Positions 25,047-34,946 of a stretch of 64,000 nucleotides of DNA are shown here, in pieces (the first letter of the stretch is position 1; each line of letters begins with the position of its first letter). The stretch lies in assembly GCA_003241385.1 (NCBI GenBank), contig QFPO01000010.1, positions 58,019 through 122,018 on the forward strand, given 5' to 3'. The DNA is from Rhodanobacter denitrificans (lineage in GTDB: Bacteria > Pseudomonadota > Gammaproteobacteria > Xanthomonadales > Rhodanobacteraceae). The notes below the pieces were generated by a model, which saw only the letters and a program-made list of their open reading frames with translations, did not search any database and was not told the DNA's origin. Position numbers and translations under genes: made by a program.

Positions 25047-27539
25047 TCAATCATGCCGCAACGCCACCACCGGATCGGTATGCGCGGCGCGGCGTGCCGG
25101 CAGCCAGGCGGCCAGCGCGACGACGGCGACGAGCACGAGCGCGGCACAGACCAGCACGGTCGGATCGTGCGCGGACAGGCCGTAGAGGTTGGCCGCGGCG
25201 AGGCGGCCGCCGGCCAGTGCGGCGATGAGACCGAGCGCACCGCCGGCCAGGGCCATGCGGCCGACCTGGCCGGCGACCAGGCCGCGCAGGCGGCCGGGCG
25301 TCGCGCCGAGTGCGAGGCGCAGGCCGATCTCGCGGCGGCGCTCGGCGACCAGATACGACAGCACGCCGTAGAGGCCGCCGGCGGCGAGCAGCGTCGCCAG
25401 CAGCGCGAGCGCGGTCGCGAGCAGGCCGACCGTGCGGTCGGCGGCGACGTTGACGCGGGCCTGTTCGCGCAGCGTCGACAGGCTGCGCAGCGGCAGGTTC
25501 GGGTCGATCGCTGCGACGGCGGCGGCGATCGCGGCCTGCTGCTGCGCGGGGTCGATCGCGCTGCGTACGTAGAAGCTCATCGTGCCGCTGGCCTCGCTCT
25601 GCGCGTCGGGCAGGTAGACCTGCGGCGGCGGCGCGTCCTTGACGTTGGCGTAGGCGGCGTCGGCGACCAGGCCGACGATCTGCATGCGCTGACCGTTGAG
25701 GCGCAGCGTCTGGCCGACCGTGGTCGCCGGATCGAGCCCGAACGCGTCGACGAAGCGGCGGTTGACGACCGCGACCGGTGGCGCGTCGGCGCTGTCGCTC
25801 GGCGCGAAGCCGCGTCCGGCGAGCTGGGCGATGCCGAGTGTCTGGAAATAGCCGGGCCCGACCTGGTTGAACGTCGAGAATCCGCCACCGTCCCGGCCTT
25901 CGATCGATGCGCCGCCGCCGCTGTAGCCGCGCGCGAGCAGACGGTTCTGCGCACGCGCGACACCGGTCACGCCGGGCAGCGCGGCCAGCGCTTCTTCGAC
26001 GCGGTCGTACAGCGCGGCATTGTGCGCGCGGTCGTAGCCGTTGAGCTCCGGCTCGACCGCGAAGGTGACCAGCGCGTCGAGGTTCATGCCCAGATCGGCG
26101 CGCGCGATATTGGACAGGCTCTGCGCGAACAGGCCGGCCAGCACCAGCAGTGCCATCGAGAAACCGATCTGCACGGTGACCAGCACCGCGCGCAGACGGC
26201 CGGTACCGCGGCGGCCGACGCCACCGGCGTGTCCGGCCAGCGCGCGGGCCGGCGCGGCGTCGGCGAGCCGGCGTGCCGGTATCAGCGCGAAGCCGAGCAG
26301 CGCGACCAGCGCGATCGCGAGCGCGGCGGCGGCTCCGGCCAGATCGACGCCGCTGCCGGCCAGCGTCGAAACGCGGTCGGACAGCAGCAGTCGGCCGAGC
26401 AGCTGCCGACCGGCCAGGCCGATCGGCACGGCCGCGGCGGCACCGGCCAGCGCGATCACCAGCGGCTCGGCCAGTGCCTCGCCGATCAGCTGGCGACGGC
26501 TGGCGCCGAGCGCGGACCGCACGCCCATCTCGCCGACACGGCCGCTGCCGCGCGCGAGCTGCAGGTTGGCCAGATTCACGCAGGCGATCAGCAGCACCAG
26601 CAGGGCGGCACCTTGCGCCAGCAGCAGCGAATTGCGCGAGTGATCGGGCTGCATGCTCTGGCCGCGTGCACCGGACGTCAGTGCAAGGTGACGCGTGACC
26701 GGCTCGCCGGTCAGCGCCGAGACCGGCTCGAAGGCCTCGATCGCGGCGCGATAGGCGCCGTCGAGCCGGGACTCGACCTGGGCGATCGTCACGCCGGGCG
26801 CCAGCCGCGCGAACGCATGCACCCAATGCAGCTCGCGGCTGACATGATCGGGAATCGACACGGCGCCGTCCGGACCGCGCAGCGAGATCGGCAGAAAGAC
26901 CTGCGGTGCGAGCCCGATCGTCGTGCCGTCGAAGCCGGCCGGCGCGATGCCGACGATCTGAAGCACCTGGCCATTCGCGACCAGACTGCGGCCGATCACG
27001 CCGGGGTCCGCGCCGAGCCGGTCGCGCCAGTATGCATGACCGAGCACGGCGGCCTGCGCCTGACCGTCGACCGCATCGTCGACAGCGCCGAGCAGGCGGC
27101 CGAGCGCCGGCTTGAGGCCGAGCACGTCGAAGTAGCGGCCCGACACCAGCAGCGCCTGCACACGTTCGGTATGGCCGGCGTAGGCGAGATTGACCGGCTG
27201 CGGCCGATGCGCGGCCAGCGTCGCGACGCCGTCCTGCGCGCGCTCCAGGTCGCGGAACATCGGGTAGCTGAAGACCGCGGTCTCGTTGCCGGCCAGACTC
27301 GAGCTCAGGCGGATGTCGGTCTGGCCCGGCACGCCGAGGTTGACCAGGCGATCGGGCTCAGCGACCGGCAGCGGCGCCAGCAGCAGGCGCTCGACCAGCG
27401 AGAACACGGCCAGATTCGCGCCGATGCCGAGCGCCAGCGTCGCGATCGCGACGAACGCGAACAGCGGGCGCGCCGCGAGTCCGCGCACGGCGTGGCGCAG
27501 GCGGCCCGAAACGAGGCGGAGAGAGTCGGAAACGCGCAT
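25047..27539 (-). CDS. ADOP-type ABC permease, P7 (last of the eight-permease train)
   Basis: 830 residues, among the longest here. Duplicated architecture; the first periplasmic domain carries FSYPMFRDLERAQDG, LLVSGRYFDVLGLKPALGRLL and FDGTTIGLAPQVFLPI, and shares these closely with P12, so P7 and P12 form a subfamily within the train. A distinctive LTSGARGQSMQ precedes the first FtsX unit in both. Start ATG 27537-27539 with GGAG about 9 bases upstream. It follows P8 after 49 bases and ends the long leftward unit. Confidence 0.93.
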   Translation of the reverse strand: MRVSDSLRLVSGRLRHAVRGLAARPLFAFVAIATLALGIGANLAVFSLVERLLLAPLPVAEPDRLVNLGVPGQTDIRLSSSLAGNETAVFSYPMFRDLERAQDGVATLAAHRPQPVNLAYAGHTERVQALLVSGRYFDVLGLKPALGRLLGAVDDAVDGQAQAAVLGHAYWRDRLGADPGVIGRSLVANGQVLQIVGIAPAGFDGTTIGLAPQVFLPISLRGPDGAVSIPDHVSRELHWVHAFARLAPGVTIAQVESRLDGAYRAAIEAFEPVSALTGEPVTRHLALTSGARGQSMQPDHSRNSLLLAQGAALLVLLIACVNLANLQLARGSGRVGEMGVRSALGASRRQLIGEALAEPLVIALAGAAAAVPIGLAGRQLLGRLLLSDRVSTLAGSGVDLAGAAAALAIALVALLGFALIPARRLADAAPARALAGHAGGVGRRGTGRLRAVLVTVQIGFSMALLVLAGLFAQSLSNIARADLGMNLDALVTFAVEPELNGYDRAHNAALYDRVEEALAALPGVTGVARAQNRLLARGYSGGGASIEGRDGGGFSTFNQVGPGYFQTLGIAQLAGRGFAPSDSADAPPVAVVNRRFVDAFGLDPATTVGQTLRLNGQRMQIVGLVADAAYANVKDAPPPQVYLPDAQSEASGTMSFYVRSAIDPAQQQAAIAAAVAAIDPNLPLRSLSTLREQARVNVAADRTVGLLATALALLATLLAAGGLYGVLSYLVAERRREIGLRLALGATPGRLRGLVAGQVGRMALAGGALGLIAALAGGRLAAANLYGLSAHDPTVLVCAALVLVAVVALAAWLPARRAAHTDPVVALRHD

Positions 27540-27588
27540 GGATCGGCTCCGTGACGGAAAGTGGACGAGGCGCCTAAGCCGCCCGGGT

Positions 27589-29979
27589 TCATTCGCTGCG
27601 CAAGGCTTCCATCGGCGGCACGCGCGCGGCGCGCCAGGCCGGCAGCCCGAGCGCGCCGAGCGCGGCCAGCGCCATCGTGGCGATGCCGGCCGCGAGCAGC
27701 AGCAGCGGCGGCGTGCCGGCGACGCCGACCGCGGACAGATCGAGCAGCCGCAGGCCGGCCAGCGCGAGCGCGAGACCGGCGAGGACGCCGACCGCGCTCA
27801 ACGTCAGTCCGTCGCGCAGCACGTCGGCCGCGACATCGCGCGGCCGCGCACCGATCGCCAGGCGCAGCCCGAACTCGCCGACGCGGCGACGCTGGCGCAG
27901 CGCGGCCACCGCATAGGTGCCGAGCACGGCCAGCAGGAGCGCGGCGGCGGCGAACGCGCCGACCGTGCGTGCGAAGAAGCGTGCGGGCGCGAGCTCCTCG
28001 TCGATCGGCTCGGCCAGGGCATAGCGGCGCGTGATCGCCTGGCGCGGATCGAGCGCGGCCAGGGCATCGGCCATCGCCGCATCGGTGCCGGCGAGGCGCG
28101 AGCGCACCAGGAACGCCATCGCATTGGTCGGCTGCTGCGCGAACGGCACCAGGATCTCCGGCGCCGGCGCGCTGCGCAGGCCGTCATTGCGGATGTCCTC
28201 GACGATGCCGACGACGCGCGCCTCGACGCGGCTGCCGCGGATCGGCACACCGACCATCTGGCCGACCGCCTCGGCGTCGCCGAACAGGCGGCGCGCCGCG
28301 GTGCGGTTCAGCACGGCGACCGGCTCGGTACCGCGGCGGTCGCCGCCGTCGAAGTCGCGGCCGGTGAGCAGCGGCACATCGAGCAGGCGGCGATAGCCGG
28401 GCGAGACGCGGCGCAGCGCGGCCTGTACGGCCGCGGCATCGGGACGGGCGGCGACGGCGAGCGCGACGCTGGCGCTGCCGATGCCCGAACGCGGCGGCGC
28501 ACTGGTCAGCGCGGCCGCCTCGACACCGGGCAACGCCTCGAGCTGCTCGAGCAGGCGCTCGGTGAACGGCACGAAGGCTTCCTTTCCGCCGCGGAAGAAC
28601 TGCATGACGCGCACGTCGGCCGCGTCGAAGCCGGGATCGACGCGCTGCAGACGCCACAGGCCCGCGGCCAGCGTCAGGGCGGCGACCAGGCTCGCGGTCG
28701 ACAGCGCCATCGCCAGCACCGGCAGGACGCGGCGGCCGCCGGCGCCGCCGAGCACGCCCTTGGCGCCGCTGCGGATCGCCTCGGACGGCGCCGCGCCGAT
28801 CCGCAGCGCGCCGGCCAGCGCCGCGAGCAGCGGCACCAGCACGCCGAGCAGCACCGCGAACGCGGCGACGCCGCCGTCGATGACGATGCCGTCGGCGCGC
28901 GGCAGGCTGTCGGCGGCGAGGCTGCGCAGCAGCCCGATCGCACCGGCCGCGACCGCCAGGCCGAGCACGACGCCGGTGCCGGCGAGCAGCGCGAGCTCGA
29001 GCAGCAGCGCGACGCCGAGCCTGCGGCGCGAGGCGCCGAGCGCCTGACGCACCGCCAGCTCGCGGCGGCGTGCGGTCTGGCGCGCGTCGAGCAGGATCGC
29101 GACGTTGACCGCGGCGATCAGCAGCACCAGCACGGCCAGCGCGAACGCACTCCACAGCGCACCGCGCGCGTCGCCGACCAGCGCATCGAGGAACGATCGC
29201 GCGACGCCTTGCCACGCTTGCGTGGGATCGGTGACGGACGCCTGCGGATCGGCCAGACGCGCAGTCAGGGCGGCCTCGGCCTGTGCGAGCGAGACGCCGG
29301 GCGCGAGCCGCCCGATCGCGAGCAGCGTGCGTTGCAGGCGCTGCGGTCCCTCGGCCGGCAGGCTGCGCGGACTCAGCGGCTGCCACAAGCCGGTCTCGCC
29401 GGCGAATGCGGCCATCGCCGGCGGCATCACGCCGACGACCTCGAACGGCTCATCGCCGACGATCTCGAGGCGGCGGCCGATCACCGAGGGATCGCCGCCG
29501 AAGCCGTGCTGCCACTCGGCATAGGACAGCACCGCGACGCGGCGGTCCTCGCGGATGTCGGCGGCGTCGAGCCGGCGCCCGATCAGCGCCTCGACGCCGA
29601 GCGCGGCGAAATAGCCGTCGCCGACCATGTGCGTGGTGATCTCTCGCGCGCGCTCGCCGTCGAACAGCGTCACGCCGCTCCACCAGTAGTAGCCGATCGC
29701 GGCGAAGCCCGGCGTGCCGGCGGCGACGCGCTCGGCCTCGTCGATGCTGAGCTGTGCGCCGTCGACGTGCTGCGCCGGCTGCCGTGCCGAGATCGTGACC
29801 AGCCGCTCGCCGTCCGGAAACGGCAGGCCGCGCAGCAGGACGCCCTGCACGGTCGAATACATCGCGACGCTGAGGCCGATGCCGAGCGTCAGCATCGCCA
29901 GCGAGGCCAGCGTGAAACCCGGCGCCGCGGCCAGCTGGCGCAGCGTGCGGGTCAATGGTTCTATCCAGCGCATCATCAT
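27589..29979 (-). CDS. ADOP-type ABC permease, P8
   Basis: 796 residues from the second of four consecutive ATG codons (29971-29982). GGGAG lies about 6 bases before the second ATG but only 3 before the first, so 29979 is preferred. Duplicated architecture; the first periplasmic domain is unusual in this set (GYYWWSGVTLFDGERAREIT) and the second helix segment is Leu/Ala-rich (RVLPVLAMALSTASLVAALT). Tail WRAARVPPMEALRSE. It sits 31 bases downstream of P9. Confidence 0.92.
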   Translation of the reverse strand: MMMRWIEPLTRTLRQLAAAPGFTLASLAMLTLGIGLSVAMYSTVQGVLLRGLPFPDGERLVTISARQPAQHVDGAQLSIDEAERVAAGTPGFAAIGYYWWSGVTLFDGERAREITTHMVGDGYFAALGVEALIGRRLDAADIREDRRVAVLSYAEWQHGFGGDPSVIGRRLEIVGDEPFEVVGVMPPAMAAFAGETGLWQPLSPRSLPAEGPQRLQRTLLAIGRLAPGVSLAQAEAALTARLADPQASVTDPTQAWQGVARSFLDALVGDARGALWSAFALAVLVLLIAAVNVAILLDARQTARRRELAVRQALGASRRRLGVALLLELALLAGTGVVLGLAVAAGAIGLLRSLAADSLPRADGIVIDGGVAAFAVLLGVLVPLLAALAGALRIGAAPSEAIRSGAKGVLGGAGGRRVLPVLAMALSTASLVAALTLAAGLWRLQRVDPGFDAADVRVMQFFRGGKEAFVPFTERLLEQLEALPGVEAAALTSAPPRSGIGSASVALAVAARPDAAAVQAALRRVSPGYRRLLDVPLLTGRDFDGGDRRGTEPVAVLNRTAARRLFGDAEAVGQMVGVPIRGSRVEARVVGIVEDIRNDGLRSAPAPEILVPFAQQPTNAMAFLVRSRLAGTDAAMADALAALDPRQAITRRYALAEPIDEELAPARFFARTVGAFAAAALLLAVLGTYAVAALRQRRRVGEFGLRLAIGARPRDVAADVLRDGLTLSAVGVLAGLALALAGLRLLDLSAVGVAGTPPLLLLAAGIATMALAALGALGLPAWRAARVPPMEALRSE

Positions 29980-30010
29980 CATTCTCTCCCGGGCCGCAGC
30001 GGCCCCTCGT

Positions 30011-32437
30011 TCAACCGTCGCGCAGGGCTTCCATCGGCGGCACGCGCGCGGCGCGGCGCATCGGGATCGCACAGGCGGCCAGCGCGACCGCGATCAGCAC
30101 GGCCGCGACCGCGCCGAGCACGCGCGGATCGGCCGACCCGACGCCGTAGAGCTGGGTCGCGATCAGCCGGCCGAGCGCGAGCGCGCCGAGCAGACCCAGC
30201 GCGAGGCCGGGCACGATCATGCGCAGCCCGTCGGCGAGCACGAGGCGATGGATGTCGAGCGCGCGCGCGCCGACCGCCTGGCGCAGGCCGATCTCGCGGC
30301 GGCGCTGGCCGACCGTGTAGGCGATCACGCCGTACAGGCCGATCGCCGCGAGTGCCAGCGCCAGCGCGGCGAACACGCTCATCAGCGTCATGTTGAAGCG
30401 GCGCATCGCCAGCGTCGCGCCGGTCACCTGGTCCATCGTGCGGACCGCGTAGACCGGCACGTCCGGGGCGACCTCGCGCAGCGCACGCCGCAGCGGCTCG
30501 GCGAATGCGGCTGCGTCGCCGGTGACCTTGATCGCGACGGCCAGATCGCCAACCGCCGCCTTGCTGACCGGGAAGTACACCTCGGTGTTGGCCGGCTGAT
30601 CCAGGCCGGCCTGGCGCACGTCGGCGACGACGCCGACGATGCGCTTGGGCTGGTCGCCGAAGATCACCACGGTCTCGTTCAGCGGATCGGCATCGCCGAG
30701 GTAGCGCTTGACGAACGCGCGGTTGACCAGCACCTCGGTCGGCAGCACCGCGCGTGTGCCGTCGCTGGCGTCGAACGCGCGCCCGGCCTCGACCGGAATG
30801 CCGAACGTCGTGAAATAGTCGGGACTCACGAAGCGGTACTCGGCCAGCGCCTGCGGGTCGAGGCTGCGGCCCGGAATCGAGAAGCGGCTGTTCCAGCCCC
30901 AATCGCCGGAGGCCGGCAGCCGGTTGGCGATCGCGACCGACTCGACGCCCGGCAGCTCGCGCAGGCGCGCCTCGATCGCGTCCAGGCGCGTCTTGAGCTG
31001 GCCGATCGCGCGTGCGGCCCAGACATCGTTCTCGTCGCCGGGCTGGCGGACCGGCAGCGTGATCGAGATCGACGCGGTCAGCACCTGCGGCGAGGCGACA
31101 CCCGAATCGACCGCGGCGAGCTGGCGCAGGCTGTCGATCAGCAGGCCGGCACCGGCCAGCACGGCCATCGCCAGCGCGATCTCGGCACAGACCAGCAGCC
31201 GGCGGCCACGCAGCTGTGCGCGCGAGCCGAGCTGGCTGCGCAGATTGCCGAGCGAGCGCAGCGGATCGGCCGCGGCCATACGCCAGGCCGGCAGCAGCCC
31301 GAACAGCAGCAGGGTCGCGACCGCGACGGCGGCGATGCCGCCGACGACGCGCAGGTCGATCCTCGGCGCGTTGTACGGCGGCAGCAAATCCGGCGCGAGC
31401 GCGCTCAGCGCCGCAAGCGCCGGACCGGCCAGCAGCACGCCGGCGACGGTGCCGATCGTGCCGATCAGCAGCGCCTCGGTCATGACCTGGCGCAACAGGC
31501 GGCCGCGGGCCGCACCGAGCGCGCTGCGCAGCGCGAGCTCCTGCGCGCGCTCCTGACCGCGCGCGAGCATCAGCCCGGCCAGGTTCGCGCAGGCGATCAG
31601 CAGCACCAGCGCCGCCGCGATCAGCAGCATGCGCAACGGCTGGCGCACGTTGCCGCTGACGAGGGTCTGCAGTTCGGTCACGCCGGCGCTGAGCTGCGTG
31701 TGGTGATCGGGATAGGTCTGCGCCTGCCAGGACGTGATGCCGTCCATGACCTCGCGCGCCTGCGCGATCGAGACGCCCGGCCGCAGCATCGCGACCGGGC
31801 GCAGGAAGTTCATGCCGCGATGGAACGTGGTGTCGCCGGGCAGGAAGGTCGGGATCCAGACCTGGGCGCTGGCCGGGTAGCGAAACGAAGGACGGGCCAC
31901 GCCGATCACGCGGAACACATCGCCGTTGAGCGTGACTTCGCGCCCGAGCACGCCCGGATCGGCACCGTAGCGGGTGCGCCAGAGCGCGTCGCTGAGCACG
32001 ATCACGCGCTCGTTGCGATTCTCCTCCTCCTCGCCGAACGCGCGCCCGAGCGCGATCGGCTGGCCGAACACGGTCCAGAAGCCCGGCGTCACGCGGTAGA
32101 CGATCAGGCGCTGCGCTTCGCCACCGTCGCCGAGATTGCGCGAGTCCTCGCCGAACGCACCGATCGCCTCGAACGCCGCGCCGCTGCGGTCGCGCCACTC
32201 CTGGAACGCCTGCAGCGAGATCGTGCTGCCATGCGCGGGCGGCTGCTCGCGTGTGATGCGCACGATGCGATCGGCGTCGGCGAACGGCAGCGGCTTGAGC
32301 AGCACCGCGTCGTAGACGGTGAGAATCGCCGTCAGCGCGCCGATGCCGAGCGTCAGCGTCAACACCGTCGTCGCGAAGAAGGCCGGCTGGGCGCGCAATG
32401 CGCGCCAGGCGTGGCGAAGATCAGCGAGCAGGTTCAT
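30011..32437 (-). CDS. ADOP-type ABC permease, P9
   Basis: 808 residues; start ATG 32435-32437 with GGAG 6 bases upstream. It is nearly collinear with P10: both begin MNL..DLR.AWRALRAQP.FFAT and continue TAI.TVYDAVLLKPLPF, and both have YTVGQRRREIG(L/V)RQ before the last three helices. This marks a recent tandem duplication. Duplicated MacB/FtsX architecture complete. Gap to P10 is 39 bases and to P8 about 31. Confidence 0.93.
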   Translation of the reverse strand: MNLLADLRHAWRALRAQPAFFATTVLTLTLGIGALTAILTVYDAVLLKPLPFADADRIVRITREQPPAHGSTISLQAFQEWRDRSGAAFEAIGAFGEDSRNLGDGGEAQRLIVYRVTPGFWTVFGQPIALGRAFGEEEENRNERVIVLSDALWRTRYGADPGVLGREVTLNGDVFRVIGVARPSFRYPASAQVWIPTFLPGDTTFHRGMNFLRPVAMLRPGVSIAQAREVMDGITSWQAQTYPDHHTQLSAGVTELQTLVSGNVRQPLRMLLIAAALVLLIACANLAGLMLARGQERAQELALRSALGAARGRLLRQVMTEALLIGTIGTVAGVLLAGPALAALSALAPDLLPPYNAPRIDLRVVGGIAAVAVATLLLFGLLPAWRMAAADPLRSLGNLRSQLGSRAQLRGRRLLVCAEIALAMAVLAGAGLLIDSLRQLAAVDSGVASPQVLTASISITLPVRQPGDENDVWAARAIGQLKTRLDAIEARLRELPGVESVAIANRLPASGDWGWNSRFSIPGRSLDPQALAEYRFVSPDYFTTFGIPVEAGRAFDASDGTRAVLPTEVLVNRAFVKRYLGDADPLNETVVIFGDQPKRIVGVVADVRQAGLDQPANTEVYFPVSKAAVGDLAVAIKVTGDAAAFAEPLRRALREVAPDVPVYAVRTMDQVTGATLAMRRFNMTLMSVFAALALALAAIGLYGVIAYTVGQRRREIGLRQAVGARALDIHRLVLADGLRMIVPGLALGLLGALALGRLIATQLYGVGSADPRVLGAVAAVLIAVALAACAIPMRRAARVPPMEALRDG

Positions 32438-32476
32438 CGCGCGGGCTCCGGCAGTCGTGGGACGCGGACAGGTCGA

Positions 32477-34906
32477 TCACTCATCGCGCAGCGCCTCCAT
32501 CGGCGAGACGCGCGCGGCGCGCAGCGACGGCACCGCGCACGCGGCGAGGCCGACCACCGCGAGCAGGGCCAGCGTCGCGCCGAGCACCGCCGGATCGGCC
32601 GCACCGATGCCGTAGAGCTGCGCCGACAGCACGCGGCCGAGCGCGAGCGCGCCGAGCAGGCCGAGCACCAGGCCGGGCACGATCATGCGCAGTCCGGCGC
32701 CGAGCGTGAGCCGGTGGATGTCCAGCGGCGTCGCGCCGAGCGACTGGCGCACGCCGATCTCGCGGCGGCGCTGGCCGACCGTGTAGGCGATCACGCCGTA
32801 CAGGCCGATCGAGGCCAGCAGCACGGCCAGGCCGGCGAACGTGCTCATCAGGCTCATGTTGAAGCGGCGCAGCCGCGTCGTCTCGCGCGTGACCTCGTCC
32901 ATCGTGCGCAGCGCGAACAGCGGCGCCTCCGGCGCCACCTCGCGCAGCGCGCCGCGCAGCGCCGGCGCCAGCGCCAGCACGTCGCCGCTGCCCTTGATCG
33001 CGACCGTGAGGTCGCCGACCGGGATCGTCGAGATCGGGAAGTAGATCTCGGCGTCGGCGGCCTCGTCGGGGCCGCCCTGGCGCACGTCGGCGACGACGCC
33101 GACGATCGTCTTCTCGCTGCCGTCGAACGTCGATACCGACACGCCCAGCGCGTCGCCGCCGCCGAGATAGCGGTCCACGAAGGTCTGGTTGACGATCGCC
33201 TCGATCGGGAACGCGGCGCGCGTGCCGTCGGCCGCGTCGAACACGCGCCCGGCGCGCAGCGCAATGCCGAAGGTCTCGAAGTAGTCGGTGCTGACGAAGC
33301 GGAACTGGACCAGGCGGTTCTCCGGCAGCTCGCGGCCGGCGATCTCGAAGCCGCCGTTCCAGCCGATCTCACCGGAGACCGGCAGCACATTGGTCAGCGC
33401 GACCGACTGCACGCCCGGCAGCGCACGCAGGCGCTCGTCGATCGCGGTCAGGCGCGAGGACACCGCGGCCTTGGCCTTCGGGTACCAGGCCGCAAAGTCT
33501 TCGCCGGGCTGCATCGACGGCACCGGCAGCGACAGCCCGGCGCCGAGGATCTGCGCCGCGTCTGCGATGCCGGTGTCGACCGCGTCGAGCCGGCGCAGCG
33601 AATCGATCAGCAGGCCGGCGCCGGCCAGCAGCGTCGTCGCCAGCGCGATCTCGGCCGCGACCAGGGCAGCGCGCGCGCGCGTCTGGCGGCGCGTACCGGT
33701 CTGACTGCGCGTGGCACCGGCCAGCGCGCCGATCGGATCGGCCGCGGCCGAACGCCAAGCCGGCGCGAGACCGAACAGCAGCAGCGTCGACAGCGCGATC
33801 AGTGCGGTGACCGCGACCACGCGCAGATCGACCGACGGCGCGTGATAGGCCGGCACGACGCCGGGCGCCAGTGCGAGCAGCGCGCGCACGGCCGGCGGCG
33901 CGACCAGCAGCGCCGCGGCGGCGCCGGCGGCCGCGATCAGCAGCGACTCGGCCAGCACCTGGCGCAGCAGACGGCCGCGCCCGGCGCCGAGTGCGCTGCG
34001 CAGTGCGAGCTCCTGCGCGCGGGCCTGGCCGCGCGCCAGCATCAGGCTGGCCAGGTTCGCGCAGGCGATCAGCAGCACCAGGCCGGCCGCCGCCAGCAGC
34101 ACCGCCAGCGGCGTGCGCAACCGCGAGCCGATCAGCTCGCGCAGCGGCATCACCTGCGCCACCAGGCCGGCGCTGGACTCGGGAAACGTCTCGGCCTGCC
34201 AGGACGTGATGCCGTCCATGACCTTGCGCGCCTGGTCGAGGCTGACGCCGTCGGCGAGCCGCGCGACCGGCGCATACGAATTGCTGCCGCGCTCGGCCTG
34301 GTCGGCCGGCAGGAACGCCGGCAGCCACAGCTGCGCGTCGGCCGGATAGCGGAAGCCCGGCTTGGCGACGCCGATCACGCGCCAGCGCTCGCCGTTGAGG
34401 TCGACGTCGCGGCCGACCACGTCCGGCGATGCGCCGAAACGGTCGCGCCAGAGCGTGTCGCCGATCACCACGACGCGCTCGTTGGCGGTGTCTTCGGTCG
34501 TACCGAACGCACGGCCGAGCGCGATCGGCTGGCCGAACACATCCCAGTAGCCGGGCGTGATGCGATAGCCGGACAGGCGCTCGGCATCGCCGTCGCCGGT
34601 CAGGTTCAGCGTCTGCGGCACATAGGCGCCGATCGCCGAGAACGCCGGCCCGCTGCGCTCGATCCAATCGCGCAGCGTCGGCGCCGAGACCGGGCTGTAA
34701 GCGACCGGCGGCTGCGAACGCATCACGCGCACGATGCGTTCGGGATCGTTGAACGGCAGCGGCTTGAGCAGCACCGCGTCGTAGACCGTGAAGATCGCGG
34801 TCACCGCGCCGATGCCGAGCATCAGCGTCAGTACGGCAGTGGCGAAGAAGGTCGGCTGCGCGCGCAACGCGCGCCAGGCGATGCGCAGGTCGTCGGTCAG
34901 ATTCAT
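32477..34906 (-). CDS. ADOP-type ABC permease, P10
   Basis: 809 residues; start ATG 34904-34906 preceded by GGAGGAG about 9 bases upstream, the strongest ribosome-binding site in the train, which rules out a GTG/ATG six codons further out. Sister of P9. The first FtsX unit has LLIACANLASLMLARGQARAQELALRS, the second YTVGQRRREIGVRQSLGA; tail LRAARVSPMEALRDE. Confidence 0.93.
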   Translation of the reverse strand: MNLTDDLRIAWRALRAQPTFFATAVLTLMLGIGAVTAIFTVYDAVLLKPLPFNDPERIVRVMRSQPPVAYSPVSAPTLRDWIERSGPAFSAIGAYVPQTLNLTGDGDAERLSGYRITPGYWDVFGQPIALGRAFGTTEDTANERVVVIGDTLWRDRFGASPDVVGRDVDLNGERWRVIGVAKPGFRYPADAQLWLPAFLPADQAERGSNSYAPVARLADGVSLDQARKVMDGITSWQAETFPESSAGLVAQVMPLRELIGSRLRTPLAVLLAAAGLVLLIACANLASLMLARGQARAQELALRSALGAGRGRLLRQVLAESLLIAAAGAAAALLVAPPAVRALLALAPGVVPAYHAPSVDLRVVAVTALIALSTLLLFGLAPAWRSAAADPIGALAGATRSQTGTRRQTRARAALVAAEIALATTLLAGAGLLIDSLRRLDAVDTGIADAAQILGAGLSLPVPSMQPGEDFAAWYPKAKAAVSSRLTAIDERLRALPGVQSVALTNVLPVSGEIGWNGGFEIAGRELPENRLVQFRFVSTDYFETFGIALRAGRVFDAADGTRAAFPIEAIVNQTFVDRYLGGGDALGVSVSTFDGSEKTIVGVVADVRQGGPDEAADAEIYFPISTIPVGDLTVAIKGSGDVLALAPALRGALREVAPEAPLFALRTMDEVTRETTRLRRFNMSLMSTFAGLAVLLASIGLYGVIAYTVGQRRREIGVRQSLGATPLDIHRLTLGAGLRMIVPGLVLGLLGALALGRVLSAQLYGIGAADPAVLGATLALLAVVGLAACAVPSLRAARVSPMEALRDE

Positions 34907-34946
34907 CGGGACAGGCTCCTCCAACGCGAAAAGACGGAATGCACGC